From: Tamarix chinensis
Lineage: Eukaryota; Streptophyta; Magnoliopsida; Caryophyllales; Tamaricaceae
DNA: 64,000 bases
Direction: 5' to 3'
NCBI GenBank assembly: GCA_030549775.1
Contig: CM060175.1
Coordinates: forward strand, 107,864,422-107,928,421
The translations under genes were made by a program, and so were the position numbers. Below, in pieces: positions 11,746 through 24,690 of the stretch. The notes under the pieces are model-generated. The model was not told the origin of the DNA and searched no databases. It saw only the letters and a program-made list of their open reading frames with translations. Positions within the stretch are counted from its first letter, which is position 1, and each line of letters starts with the position of its first letter.

Positions 11746-11850
11746 TCCTAACCCTAAACCCTAAAACCTAAACCATAAACCCTAAGCACTAAATTGTAAG
11801 CACTAGTCCCTGCACCTTAGACCCTAAAGCCTAAACTTTAATTTATTAGT
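11746..11850. repeat. Interstitial telomere-like repeat patch
   Basis: A run of CCCTAAA-like heptamers and derivatives (ccctaaaccctaaaacct, then 'aaaccctaag' and 'agaccctaaag') corresponding to the plant telomere unit TTTAGGG on the other strand. It is short, imperfect and inside the CACTA element. Confidence 0.55.
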
Positions 11851-12639
11851 ACCTTTAGTTGTATTAATAACCCTAATTAAAAGATATCTTTCCCTTTAAT
11901 ATTTGCTAAGATACCCCTCTTACCCTATGCTTATTTTTTAGCTTACTTTTTGATGTATCTTGATAAAGATATTAAGTACCATGTGAGATGGATACATGAT
12001 GAGATATGTTGCATATTTGAAAGGGGTTATTATGCGGGGCCATGCAATTTGAAGTTGTATTATATTTTGCATACCTTGTCACAAAGTCAACTATGATTAT
12101 GGGTGATTGCTAGATATATATATATATTTGTTAATGATTGTTCCATACCTTAGGTTTGTTGATGGTGGATATTTTAGGAGAGACTATAATTAGATTGTAA
12201 GGGAGTTGGTAATTATTGATGATGAGTGGAGGTATTGGCATGGGTTATTGCTAAGTGTATATTTTGATTATCCCAATGACCCTTTCTAGTTTTTTCAAGA
12301 AGTGAGAGAGAAAATGTTTCTATGAGAAGTATGGACTCAGTGGGTGATTGATCCCATCTATGGTGGAATTAGGAGTTGATATTAATGAGATATTTTGGGT
12401 TGCAGTAGCTTTCTTTCATTATGTATAACTTGTATACTTAATATGTATATACTTTATCCCCTTTATATATCAAACTTCATGTCTATAGAAATAATTCTAT
12501 AAAGTTGATGCCCTACAAAATTAGGAAAAAGGTCATACCTAAAATGACAATTTGAAAAGTTTCATATTCACGCTATATACAACTTTTATAATTAATTTTA
12601 GATATAAAATTTTTTTATATCTTTTCATTGCCTCAATAG

Positions 12640-14200
12640 ATATTTCATGCCAAGTGATAAGAGTTGGACTATATAACATAACAAAAATCCGATGAGTTTT
12701 GAGATAGCCTTAAGACATTTATTGGATTGGAAAAAGATGAGTTGGGGTCAGATGGATTGATGTGTTATCCTTGTACGAGGTATGTAACACCCAGAGTCGA
12801 TACGACCATGCAGGGGCTACCTTAGAGTGATTTCGGATTGATCAGCTGGCCCCACATATCAACACGAGTCCTTTCAGGACGCTTTGTCCTCACTCACGCA
12901 CTTCCCAAGAAATTTTTAGAAAATTCTAAAACTTTCCAAGAGGGTCACCTATCTTAAAAATTATTCTATAGCTAGCACACTTAACTATGGAATTCTTTAG
13001 GATGGAATCACCAAAAGGATGGTATACCATATTGATATAAGTAGCCAAATCAATCCTTATAACACTCCACTCAATTTGGGGGTATTACAAGGTATGCTAG
13101 TAATGAATGGGTATATATAGTTGAATCCCACATTTAATGGTTTATATTCATTGATGACTATGATTTGTGGATGTGTCATGGTGAGCATGAAGTTGTGCAT
13201 GTGGAGGAAGAGGTCGGAGATGAGATGATACATGAATTAAAGGATTTACTAGACAATGATCCACATGTTGATGATATTATGAAGCTATTGGTGATGAATT
13301 GAATGCTAACGATACCAAAGGTGATGGCCTTGGGGATATTATAGATCTATATGTTGAGGAGATATTTCAAGAGATGGAGAGAACACTATATCTTGGGTGT
13401 AACATAATTTCTTCCTTAAATTATTTGGTAATGTTAATGGATCACAATGTTAATCCATATGTTGAGTAACAAGTCATTTGATGGGCTTTTGAAGTTGTTG
13501 AAAGAAACACTTTTAGATGATAATAACATTCCTTGACCGCATTGTGACATAACAAATATGATGAGCAAGTTAGGATGGGACTATGATACAATTCATGCAT
13601 GCAAGTATAATTATGCATTATACTAGAAAGAGAACGCTAAGAGAAATAACTTTTTCAACATGTGCTACTTCGTAGTAGGTAGATGAAACAACATAGAGAG
13701 AGAAATTTCACATAAAATGTTGTGTTATTTCCCTATAATATAGATATAAAAGATTGTAAACTTGCAGAAACACTACTTAAGACATAGGATGACACTTGAA
13801 TGGGTGTTCCAGAGAATCGACGATCTTAACAAATGTATTTGATGGTCAGGCGTGGAAATATTTTATACAAATCATTCAAATATTGTATTTGATCATCACA
13901 ATGTTTGATTGAGGTTGGAATTAGATGGGTTCAATCTCTTTGGCATGATTGAGAATTACACCATGTGGCATGTAATGTTGATAACATAATACGTACCCCC
14001 ATAATGGTGCATGATTTCCCCCCTTTATGTTATCTTTGTTGATTCTCAGCTCGATGTCTTCTAAGATAAATATTGATGTGTTCCTTAAACCACTTGTTGA
14101 AGAATTAAATGATTTGTGTGTGTCAGGTATTGATACTAGAGACATAGTTGATAATAAAGTGTTTAGAGTGTGTGTTGCAACTTTATAGACCATTAATGAT
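12640..14200 (+). pseudogene. CACTA TNP2 transposase, N-terminal and catalytic region (broken)
   Basis: Ignoring stops and the nested mini-LTR at 12783-13089, the plus strand shows the transposase-associated domain (CYPCTRYASN, then DYDLWMCHGEHE). Next comes the TNP2 core: NKSFDGLLKLLKETL, then DTIHACKYNYALY followed by KENAKR, and LELDGFNLFGMIENYTMWHV. The expected 'nKDIDVFLKPLVEEL' block follows (IDVFLKPLVEELNDLC at about 14064-14110), then TINDF. These blocks are in the order seen in CACTA TNP2 proteins, which cut and paste the element. At least a dozen stops and several frame changes make this a dead copy. Confidence 0.85.
12783..13089. mobile_element. Mini-LTR element copy 1 (307 bp, TRIM-like solo LTR)
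   Basis: Starts TGTAACACCCAGAGTCG and ends GGGGGTATTACA, flanked by a perfect 5-bp duplication AGGTA (12778-12782 and 13090-13094). It interrupts the CACTA transposase-associated domain exactly (CYPCTRY reads through when it is removed). No coding capacity. A second copy is at 36831-37125. TG...CA ends, a 5-bp duplication and near-palindromic termini indicate an LTR rather than a SINE or MITE. By analogy with the larger LTRs here, the transcribed strand is probably minus (inference). Confidence 0.85.
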
Positions 14201-16060
14201 TTCCTTACTCATTCAACTCTTTTTTTTATGGTTAGGATAAGGGTATAAAGCATGCCTCAATTGTAATGAAGACACCCCTTCTGTAAGGCTGAGGTGTAAT
14301 ATGGGATACAATGACCATTGATGATTCCTCTCAACTACCCATCCATTAGGGAGAAAAAGGTTTTTGAAAATTTTCTTAGGAAAATACTTGGCAATAAATA
14401 TAAATTAAAAGATAATGAAAATGTAAGAAGTGATTTGATGGATATGAATGTTAAACCTGAATTACATATATACTATGAGGGGAATAAGTTTATAAAACTT
14501 GTTGTTGAGTATACTTTTTCACCTAGGTATATGAAGACCTTTTTGGGGGTTATAAAGAGTATTAGATTTTTGGATGGCTTTGTAGTAAACTTGAGGAAGA
14601 GTATAATTAATTATGATGGTAAATTAATTGCTCTAAAATCACATGACTAACATATCATGATGCAACAATTGTGGACGAATAGTGTGCACTTGTTCTTGAG
14701 GAAATAGATTACCAATACCATTGTTGAGTTCCATAACTTTTTCAATATGATGTGTATAAGGGCACTTCACTTGTCCAATTTGGAGAAGGTTAAATAGCAG
14801 GTGATTATCATCCTCTACAAGTTATGACATATATTCCCCCCATCTTTCGTTAGTGTTATGGTTTACCTTATAATGGACTTATCAGAAGAAACACATTTAG
14901 GTGGACTTGTTCGTGGAATATTGATACATATTATTAATAGATAGATAAAATAATTAAATGAGTATATCCAAAATCAAGCTCACCCATAAGGTTCTATTAC
15001 CATATTATGTATTAGATGAAGATGTGACCTTTTTTTCTATGTATTTTTCAAGAGGTTGATACATGGCTCAACATGCTTGAAAAAAAATGAGGATATTGCT
15101 TTGGAATAAGGATAATTATTAGTATTTCAATCTCAAGGTTGTGGCATTGGTAAGTCATCAATTGTTGGTACTTTAGAGGATGATTTGAATCAAATTACTT
15201 TTTATGCTCTCAACAATTATTTAGAGCTATAAAAATATTTAGAGTAAATACACATCAACAATCATTAATAATGATACTAATAATTATATATGTAGGGGTT
15301 CAAATAAATTTTGTCTTTAATGATATAGTGATAAAATGAATGAGATATGTAGACATAATGGAAAATTAGGTGACATTCAAAGGAAATAGTTTCTCCATTA
15401 GTTTTATTCTAAGGCAAACCAATGTTAAGCTCAATCAATATTCCTTATTAATTATATATGCTCTAAATTGATAACAATATTTACTAACTATGCTATAAGT
15501 GTACACACTTATATTGGTTGTATCATTAATGGATTTATATTAGTAACTCATGATATAAGGGGGAAATAACATAAAAAAGAACATACGGGTCTATAGTGAA
15601 TACTGTTATGGATAGATACATCAAATCATCAAATTATCTTACTTGCATAATTATTTTATTATGTTGTTAAAGTGTAAATGGTTCAACATTGACATGAATC
15701 ATATGAAAAATGACATTACCAGTGTTTGTAAGAGTTATTAGTTGTACAAGGATGATTGTTATATGTTAAGATCCCAAGTAAGCAAGTTTGGTATATATGT
15801 TGAAAATTTGTTGAACGATCCTCATTAGCAAGTTTTATGGGAAGTTAACTATCATCACATTTAGGATTTGAATGACGATGATCATGAGTATATTAACCTA
15901 GTTTATGGGTTTGAATTGTCTACTATAGACTTGAATGTGAAAGCCGATGACCTTAATAACATAACTTTTTGACGTGTCAATATCAGAAGTGATGAGGTCC
16001 AAACTGATGAATCTTTTATAGAGACCATACCTAGAACCACACATAATTAGCTATTTGATA
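14200..16060 (+). pseudogene. CACTA TNP2 C-terminal half with DUF4218 and DUF4216 remnants
   Basis: An open stretch at 14318-14650 matches the TNP2 segment between the catalytic core and DUF4218 (DNENVRSDLMDMNVKPELH, then LIALKSHD followed by HIMMQQL). DUF4218-like blocks follow at about 14720-15010: VEFHNFFNMMCIRALHL, IFPPSFVSVMVYLIMDL, YIQNQAHP. DUF4216-like blocks lie at about 15500-15900: CIINGFILVTHDIR, LLKCKWFNIDMNH, YMLRSQVSKFGIYVENLLNDP. Several stops interrupt. The fragment is cut at 16104 by the start of an LTR. Confidence 0.8.
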
Positions 16061-16104
16061 TCTTTTATGTTTTACTAACTATCAACTCTTGTTATTAGTC
16101 TTCA

Positions 16105-19100
16105 TGTAACACCCTAAAATTTTGTAACATTTGATTCTAGGTTTTTAGCTTTTTATTTAAAAAACTTAATCCTTAAGCTTTGGCTTAATTATTTTATTAT
16201 TAACATTTGACCCGCAATCCGAATAATTGCTTAAATATTTTTCTTGATTATTTTACCTTTTATTTCTTATTACCCCATCCAAAACCAAATTATTTTTTAC
16301 CAATATATTTTTTCTACTTGGCACCCTAATCTACCCAAACTAAACCTAAAACTAAAATAAATTAATTACTACCCTATCCCTGCCAACCCCTCTCCCTCGC
16401 ATAACCCCCACCATGTAACTTTCCCCCTTCTCCGCAACACTCTCCCTTTCTCCCTCCTTACATTACTCAACTTCCCATACCACCCTCTTTCGAACCCACT
16501 ACGCCATCCCCATCACCGTACCCATCTATTAAACATACTCCATCACCCTTGTCTACATATACATACATATCCTTCTCTCCGTTTGTTCATGTGTTTTTCC
16601 CAACAAAACCACCTACCTTGACCTTCTTCCTCAATTAAACTAACATCACAGCCGCTTTGCATCTCCTTAACAAAAAAACCCTCTAGCTTTGCTCCCTTCT
16701 CCTCCTTTTCTTCTCATCTTGGCTTATTTGATTGCCTCACATGACTGTGCCTTGCCATTCACCAAACCCCTACATGCATCGTCCATGTCCATCAACCCAT
16801 GTGTTGCTCCCTTTGCACCTCGCAACCCCTACTCCCCTTCATTTTAGTCTAAAACAACCACATCCATCAGTGCATGCACCTCCACCCCTTACCCCTATAA
16901 TTATCTCATCAACCACCATGTAACCCTTCTTCTAGCACCATCACCACCACGCCTACACCACCTCTCTGCCTTGGGTTCCTTCCACCTACACCTATACCAA
17001 CCCCAATACCACCACAGCCTCATATTTCCTCCTCTATTCAACCATTCAACCCCATCCTTCACCAGAATCTTGTACTGCCTTGCATTTGCTCCCTCTTAAA
17101 TGTCATTTGTCGCCACCCTGCACCACCACAACCTCCATCATCGCCTAACCACTTACTTGCAGCCATCCCGACCACCCCAACTCCTTCCTTTCCTTCCCAT
17201 ATGGACAGAACCCTCTAAACATCTTTCCCTCCCTTTGATCGTTACTACCACGGGCCACCACCCACCTTCGAGCAAGATCATAAAGTGACCCACCCCTTTG
17301 GCATTATTCTCACTTGGCAACAACACTGCTTATCATTGCTCTGTCTCTTAATTTAACAATTTTTACCGCAACCCCCTCCTAGCTAAACCATTCCCCCATA
17401 TAGCCACACACCACCTTTCTCCTTCCTCTCTCATCCTTCTCACCGCACCCTCACCTCACCAACTCTCCCTTGATTAGCACCACCCCCGCCTTTCCTCCTT
17501 AAGCGAGTCGATAACCTAACCAACCTCCACTGAAGCATCATCCAACCACATGCCAACCTTCTTAGCTTTATTGTCGCCTTTAACCACCACCATGCACCCT
17601 CACCCATCACCTATACCCAAGCCAACAACCTCCTCCAACAACCATCTCCACCACCCAACGCACACACATTTCTTCCCCCATGCGCCCCAAACTCACGTTG
17701 CATGGCAACATGAGGAAGTTTTTCTTTAAAATATTTTTTGGACCCAATTATAATAAGTAAGGGTATTTTGGGAATTATAGACAATAAATATTTCAATATT
17801 ATAATTATTATTTTATTTTTCAAATATTACTTTAATAATTATGATATTATTTTTAGATACCCAAGTTTGATTAGCGAGGCATTATAATTTTAGTAGGATA
17901 CTAATCATTTGTGTTTTGCTATAAAACATATAACTCTTATATTTTGTTGAAATAGTAAATATTGTATGATTACACATTAGGATTGTGTGTGAAATATGTT
18001 AAGCATAATTTATTACATTATAATTATGTGTTTATTATTGTTAGCGTGAAAATCAATAAAAGAAATCATGTTATCTTATGAAAAATATTGTGGGTACAAA
18101 AGTATGAATAAAAAAATGTTAATTATGATATGTATATGTAAATGATAGGTTGAGCATGCTTAAGCATATTTGTAGGATAATTATTATCATAGTGCGCCCT
18201 AGGGACAATTTGGTCATTTTATGTGTATTATGATGTTTATTCTGATAAGTATGTCAAATATATATTATATATCATTGAGTATGATATTATATAATTTTGG
18301 GTGTATTAGGTACACAGGTTTTTAAGTGCCAAATTATGAATAAGGGCATCATGGTCAATTAGTGCATTTGATAGTTTATTTACACAATAATTAAACTAAT
18401 TATGGTATTTTCGCATTTTCTTGACAAATAAATAAATAAAATGAAATTAGTAATTAAAAAGGATGATAATGTGGTAGCTTTGATCTCAATAACATTTTGT
18501 TCATTTTTGACCTAATGTGTCCTAATGTGAATAATTGATCCTAAGATAACCTTAGTATCTTTTTACGATTGACATTGTTAATGATCTTATTTATAGATAT
18601 CTTGAATAAATGAAAAAAAAGAGTATAAATGGTTGAATATGGAAATAGAATATATGTGATTGATTGTGATATTGTGGTCACATATATAAAATACTAATAT
18701 TTAACATGAAAGACTTAAAGATTGGGAATGGTGTCTCTTTAAGAGTCACTACTCTAAATACGTGGTTTAGCCCATAGTCACATAAATGATTGATTGTGGA
18801 TTTTTTGCTGTGTGCTAGACCCTATATCTTACTCTATTTAACTCTACGGACTTATAGAAGGTATGCATATATGGATTAGGTGTTCTTTTTTGTAGGGTAT
18901 TGAGTTACCTTCATGTACTAGTATGACTAGGGTACCTTTGTGTTCTTGGGTTGATAGTCGGTAAGATACTGTGTTGCCTTGGTGTGCTACTATAATTAGG
19001 GTACCTTAGTGTCTTCAAGTTGATATGATCTCCTATCAAGTAAATAAAATTAAAAATGATTATTGGACTATTGGATTGGTCGATAGTAACTTTTGTGTCT

Positions 19101-19906
19101 ACTTATGGTTCAGTAGTAGCTTTTATGCCTACCTATGGTGTTCTGGATTTTTATTGGCCTTATATATGGGAGTTGGTTTGATCATGAGATATGTGAGTGT
19201 TGTTATCGTTATTTATTGGATTGATGTTGGTCCTAATTATACCTTAAAGAGAATCCCTTAGATGTTTGATTGGTAAGTTTCAATTTGTTCTAGATGAACG
19301 AGTATAAGTAGTCTATGGCTTTGGTGGTATTTGGTTATATGAATGATTATTGTATTCCAATTAATGCATGTATACTTCAAATTTTTATAGCATGTATTAT
19401 TGTAATGCCTTATATGTGTTCCATGTCAAATTTTCATAATGGTTTGGTATAATAGATTGCTCAATACCGTTGTACTAAAGGATTCTTTTTGTGAGCCCTT
19501 ACTTATTCAATAGATAATGGTTTTTGCATATCATCTTACAAGTTTAATCGCAAGCTAGTAGTTTAGGTTGAGATATTAGGACTATCCAGTGTCCATATCT
19601 TTAATTTTAGTTGTTTTCGGACTCTTAATTCCTCTTATATTTTCTCTATCTAAGTATTATAACCGCTAATGTGGTTTATTTTCAAAATGATGTATGTATT
19701 TTTTTATTCTCTCTACTCTTAATCTTGTAACTATGTTATTAATTTAAGTAGAGTAATGATTTTAGCCTTATCACTTAGTATGATAATGGTAGAGGAAATC
19801 AAAATTCTACCAAGCGTGGTGGTAATACCCTTTATTTTTATTGCTTTTACTTCTGCAGTTAACTCCTTAAATGAAGTTTTCAAGTCTTAAAAATGGGGGT
19901 GTTGCA
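16105..19906 (+). mobile_element. Long gypsy-type LTR (~3.8 kb) nested in the CACTA element
   Basis: Starts TGTAACACCCTAAAATTTTG and ends GGGGGTGTTGCA. It has the layout shared by other LTRs in this window: an AT-rich opening, a pyrimidine- and C-rich block with broken Pro/His-rich frames (about 16380-17690), then AT-rich sequence. The first ~400 bases resemble the block beginning at 55898. Flanking 5-mers (CTTCA at 16100-16104, TTTAA at 19907-19911) do not match well, so a clean solo-LTR event is not proven and one edge may be off or rearranged. CACTA sequence resumes on the right. No retroelement proteins are seen inside. Confidence 0.6.
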
Positions 19907-20149
19907 TTTAATATCTTATAATTTATCGATTTTTAACTATTATCAAGTTATCATTATCATGCTTGTCCATTCATTGTTAAAGATTGTTAGATATGGCTAA
20001 CATTATGATGAGATATGATCATGGGGTGGAAATAATGATCCTCCCTAACATCTATCTCATATCCCACCTCAGTATGAGTTAGGTAATAAATTTTGTTGTT
20101 ATATATTAGATAATAATGTAATGATAAATTATACTTTTTAGTTATTAGG

Positions 20150-21440
20150 TTGACTAATGTGATGCATGTTTAAGCTCCTACACACCCAACACATAAGAAG
20201 TTAAAATTTATTAATATGTGTGAGGAGTTTACAAAACCCAATTACGTTAAATTCTACCTCTAGTGGTTGACATATGATAAGACATGGAGACCCATTGGTC
20301 ATACATGTATAGTAGTTACCAGACAATTGGGGAATGATAATGGGAATTCAATCCCTATGTACTATGAAGATTGAGATCATGTTCTCCTAGAGATATGATT
20401 TACTCTACTATTGAGGAAATAGTAAATTATAACTACATTTCAATTTCTAAATCAGTTTCTTTATGAATGACTAATCTGTAATTTTGCTATATCTATGTAG
20501 AAATAATTCAATTTAGATGAGTGGAATGAGACTTTGCAATGGCCACAAGTATCAAAAGGTATTTGTAGATCATTTCGTAATGCCTATTGAAGAGAAAAGG
20601 GCCAACTCATGATTTGGTGCAAAAAAACTTGGGAAGAAACTAACAAATATAGGTGATGAAGATTGGAAGGAGCTTCAATAATTTTGAAATCCTCATGAGA
20701 AAAAGGTAATTGTATAAATTTATATATAAATAAACTTAAAATGTAAAGCTACTTTAGTGTTATTAATGTTTTTTGATGTTTGATGTGTAGAAAAAGTCTA
20801 ATAGAAATGCACGAAATAGAGCCCAACAACAATATCCTACCCTTCATGGCTCACCATTAATCTCTCAATTCTGCCATAAAAAGGTATTAAGTACATATTT
20901 TATAGTTTTATTTATTATTTATAATGGTATATATATAATATTATTATTTTTGATGAATATACGTTGACTCTAATACTAAAAAGTTTGGTCAGGTCGAGAC
21001 TTTCAATGAGATGGATACCAAGGATGGAAAATGGGTGAGGGAGGATGTAGAAAAGTATGTAAGTTGATAATTATTTGAAGGAATTAGTATAATTGCATTC
21101 TATTTATAAGCTAATTTTATTTAATTTTTATTATAGAATGAAATGGTGGAGAGGCATGATAAGAGGATAGATGAAGTTCGGGTATAATCACTTGAGAGTA
21201 TATGGGCCTACTAAGCTAATACAGATTGACAAGGAGGAGATTATTTATGAAGTTCTTAGAAAACATTGCAGCCATAAGAGATCTATTGATAGATTATTAA
21301 AGGGGTATTCATCTGTATCATCTTCAACACCATCACCGCCACCACCTTCTACCAGTAGTATCACTTATGCACTTGATGAGAAATATGATAAGTTGGCTGA
21401 AGTAATTTATTTGTGTGTTAAAATGTTTAAGCAATAAAAA
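20150..21440 (+). pseudogene. CACTA second gene remnant (Transposase_24 / Ptta-En-Spm type)
   Basis: Exon-like pieces on the plus strand include TWRPIGHTCIVV (about 20290-20320), corresponding to the GRPIGP block, and a basic RNARNRAQQQYPTLHG block (about 20800-20850), corresponding to the SxKNRxNRxKxxxxHxxG signature. FNEMDTKDGKWV and KYNEMVERHDKR follow (about 21005-21150), split by an AT-rich intron-like gap. The C-terminus (21171-21437) has a Ser/Pro-rich linker. In CACTA elements this protein binds subterminal repeats. Stops and lost reading continuity make it inactive. Confidence 0.65.
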
Positions 21441-22224
21441 GAAACCTTTAAATCATAAAATTTTGTGATATGGGACTTGAGATGATGATTTGTGGAGCAT
21501 AAGGAAGAGGGGGAGGGGGAGGAGGAGGAGGATGAACAATCTATTAAGATAGGTTTATCATGGACTAGAAATGGTCATGTTTTATTAATGACTTTTGTAT
21601 TACATATAATATTTATATTTTTAATGCTTTTTATTTAATGTTTTAAATTTCATTTATTTTATATTCTTAATATTAGTTGATCTCAGTATTAAGCGTAAAT
21701 CATAATACTTAATTAATAACCAATTAATATAATAAACAACCTAAAAGCAATTAGAAATTTATAAATAAAAGTTTACATTACATTCAATAATCATTCCAAA
21801 TAGCTTATAGGGTTGTTGCAATAGGATGTCACAAATTTTAAAAATATTTGAATTTATATTATAGTGACAATGAAAGTGAATATCATAGACCCATGTGTTG
21901 TCACAACAGGGTGACACAATTTTTTTTAAAAAAATATTTGAGTTTTTCTTCTAATGACAATAGGGGTCATCAGAATAGATGCCAGTGTCATTTTAAACAA
22001 GTTTCACGAAACATTTCAAAAAATTCAAATTCTAGTTTCAATGACAAAATAGTCGTCGCAATAGAGTGACAAAAAAAATTTGAATTTTCCTTTCAATGAT
22101 GATGGGTCGTCGTAATAGATTCCATAGATTTTGCAATAGAGTCACACACACAATTTTTGAAAAAAGTTTGAATTTGTCTTTTATCGGAAAATGTGTCATC
22201 GTAAATAGGGAAAAAAAGGTAGTC
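21441..22224. repeat. CACTA right subterminal region
   Basis: AT-rich with recurring words: 'aatttgaattt', 'gtgaca', 'tgacgac' and 'gtcgtcgtaatag' (about 21800-22200). Equivalent words occur just inside the left end at 11030-11110. Short frames here have no domains. Confidence 0.5.
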
Positions 22225-22229
22225 GTATT

Positions 22230-22858
22230 GTCCAGGGCATGAAGGAGAGTATATTAATCCTATGAATGTGGTGTTGACCAATAGAATGAGGAGGATGAGG
22301 AAGAGAAAAAAGGCTTGATTATTGGGTGGGTGGCTATGAGATTTGTGGGGTGACAAAGATGGTCATGGACTAGTAATGCTAGTACTATTGTAGTGCCAAA
22401 TAGGTGGCCATGAAGTATATGGGTAAGGTTAGAGGCAAGATGTTAGCATATGAGAAACATTATCTTTCCTAGAGTTGCCATGACCATTGCCACGTCTACC
22501 CTAATTTATGCTAGTTGTTGCGAGGGTTGTGGTTATTGTTTCGTGAGGTAAAACATGTGGATTGATGGTTATGAGATGAAGTTTAGGAAGTAGGCAGTGA
22601 GGAGGGTAGAGATGAAGCAACAAGAGTAGTGCGTTTGGATTGGTTATTAATACTAGCTTTGAGGGATTATTCAAGAAGAATAAGAGAGTGTGTGTGTATA
22701 TAAAGGATGGGAAAGGATACTGTATAGGAATGATAGAGGAAACAACGGAGTATTTGTCATTGAGTCCACAAAGAGTTTGGAGGACTAGAGTCCCATCGAT
22801 AACAAGTTTATCAACACTAGCAAGATTTTCAGCTAATTTTTTGAGTTTCTGGCATTAC
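22230..22858 (-). pseudogene. copia gag fragment, unit 1 part a
   Basis: Minus-strand reading gives gag C-terminal Asn/Pro/His-rich sequence (22230-22500) and then degenerate UBN2-type gag (22549-22858). The segment 22549-22858 is homologous to 35005-35300 on the same strand, where the sequence continues without interruption. Here it stops at ATTAC (22854-22858) because a 4551-bp LTR is inserted. It resumes at 27415. Multiple frame breaks; no function expected. Confidence 0.7.
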
Positions 22859-23519
22859 TGTAACACCCCAAAATTCACTACTTTTTTTTTAAAGCGGAAG
22901 CAATTAAATTATAAATACTTAAAACCTGCGAATTATGGGAATGTTACCGCCACACTTAGTACCAAACCGGTTCTCTCCAACCGTTCCAGTACCAAGTGCT
23001 AAGGCTAAAGAAAATATTTACGTTAAATTCAAATTAACAATTCATAAAAGAATTCGAAAGATCATACAACAAAATCAGAGTACGCATAAACGTTTATTAA
23101 CACTTGTAACTTCCAAATAGAAATACATTTAAACAAGATAAAACCCGATGGGTCAAATTTCGGATTGCCTACTCACTCAAGTCAGGCCTGCCACCCCAAA
23201 ACAGTCTCTGATCTTAAACCTGCAAAAGAGGTCTGCTCCCCACCATCAGTGGATCATCACAGGACCCAACAACCAAGGTAGTATCAGTCAGGTCCAGTAC
23301 TGAGTAAGGTGACTTGATCACTAAGGCCAACACACAAACACATAAATCATGCAGAACATAGAAGGGCATAACTACCAACACAAAGGCATAAGGTGCTTAT
23401 GACCACCCAAGTAAGAGTACAAGGCCCGATTGTAGACTGGATTAATTTTTAAATTAATCTCTGATCAGAATTCATTTCACACCATACTTTTTATCAAGTC
23501 CATACGAGTACAGGAACCC

Positions 23520-23860
23520 CACTATTTTTCCTGTGGATCGGTCTCCAGGGCACTCTGGCTCCTGGCCACTATTATAGCCGGTGGATCGGTCACTTAGGGT
23601 ACATGCCCTACCACTATTATATGCCGGTGGATCGGTCTGGCCCATTCTCGCACGGTGTTCCACTGTAAGTAGATAATGTCTTCCCACTTATTATCAACAT
23701 GTATAGTTTGGTTCGTTGAGCTCGGGATCCCCCACTATTTTAGCCGGTGGATCGGTCACTAGGGTAACATACCCTACCACTATTAAGCTGGTGGATCGAT
23801 CTCCAGGTTACCGCAGTACCTGGCCACTATTATGCCGGTGGATCGGTCTGGGCCCGGCTC
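23520..23860. repeat. Tandem repeats GCCGGTGGATCGGTC in LTR A
   Basis: Six or so spaced copies of 'ccactattatagccggtgg' followed by 'atcggtc', with variable linkers. LTR B has the matching array at 28385-28745, so it is part of the LTR family's architecture. Confidence 0.8.
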
Positions 23861-24299
23861 AACATCTTTCACTTTACGTGATTAATGTCTTAAGTATCTT
23901 ATTCAAAGGCTTTCACCCTGGACATGCACGAATCATCATACATAACAAATCATAAAATTCCACCATCATAATTACACTTTATCACCACATACACATGATA
24001 GCATAAAAGACCCTAATCAAACACCACAACCATCGTCAATCACTCCAAACCCTAATTCAGTCATCTCCATACCCTTATAATGTCTTACGTATTATTTTTC
24101 ACCCAAAACATTCAAACACCCAAATAACTCTTCTACTTCCTCCCTTACATCCCAAATCAACTTTTCACACGTAAATTTCACTTCCATGCAAACATAATCT
24201 GTCCATGCAAACCTTCGAACCTTTTTCATGCAAACCCTAAATTCAAACCATATAAGACCCAAAGATTTGTCCATACCAACCCTAAATTCAAACCATAAA

Positions 24300-24690
24300 G
24301 ATTCTTCCATGTCAAACCCTAAATTCAAACCATAAAGATTCTTCCACATAAAATCATAATTTAGAATCTCCCAAGGAAAACCATAAATTGAATTCCCCCA
24401 AGCAAATCATAAATTAGATTCCCCCATATAAATTACATTTTCCCAAATAACATCATGAATTAGATTCTCCCAAACAAATTATAAATTAACTCTCCCAATC
24501 AAATCATAACTTAAATTCTCCCATATAATATTATAAATTACATTCTCCCAAATAACATCATAAAATAAGTTCTCCCAAACAAATTATAAATTAACTCTCC
24601 CAATCAAATCATAACTTAAATTCTCCCATATAATATTATAAATTACATTCTCCCAAATAACATCCTAAATTAGATTCTCCCAAACGAACC
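24300..24690. repeat. Tandem 'ttctccca' repeats in LTR A
   Basis: About ten copies of a roughly 30-bp unit (t-tctccca-ataacatcataaatta), including a larger duplication of about 107 bp (about 24461-24560 and 24568-24665). LTR B lacks this expansion. Confidence 0.75.

Larger units (their letters stand above)
10980..22224 (+). mobile_element. Degenerate CACTA (En/Spm) transposon carrying nested elements
   Basis: The left edge reads TACTACAAAAATAAG, one base from the CACTACAAAAAT-type CACTA terminus, followed by subterminal words such as 'gtcgtcattg' and 'gcgacac'. The right side (about 21800-22224) has the same kind of repeated words ('gtcgtcgtaatag', 'gtgacac') and ends near AAAAAAAGGTAGTC. 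In between, in CACTA order on the plus strand, are a transposase-associated zinc region, TNP2 transposase, DUF4218 and DUF4216 remnants, and a Transposase_24 (Ptta/En/Spm)-type second gene. Everything is riddled with stops. Two LTR elements sit inside (12783-13089 and 16105-19906), so the original element was about 7 kb. I could not confirm a 3-bp target duplication, and the exact right end is uncertain. Confidence 0.75.

Noticed and set aside
16105..19906. Perfect solo-LTR call with target duplication
   Set aside because: Flanking 5-mers CTTCA and TTTAA match at only three of five positions, so I call the LTR but not a clean duplication.
23520..23860. Spaced repeats considered as a CRISPR-like array
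   Set aside because: Plant nuclear context, variable degenerate spacers, few copies and a position inside an LTR; no cas genes.
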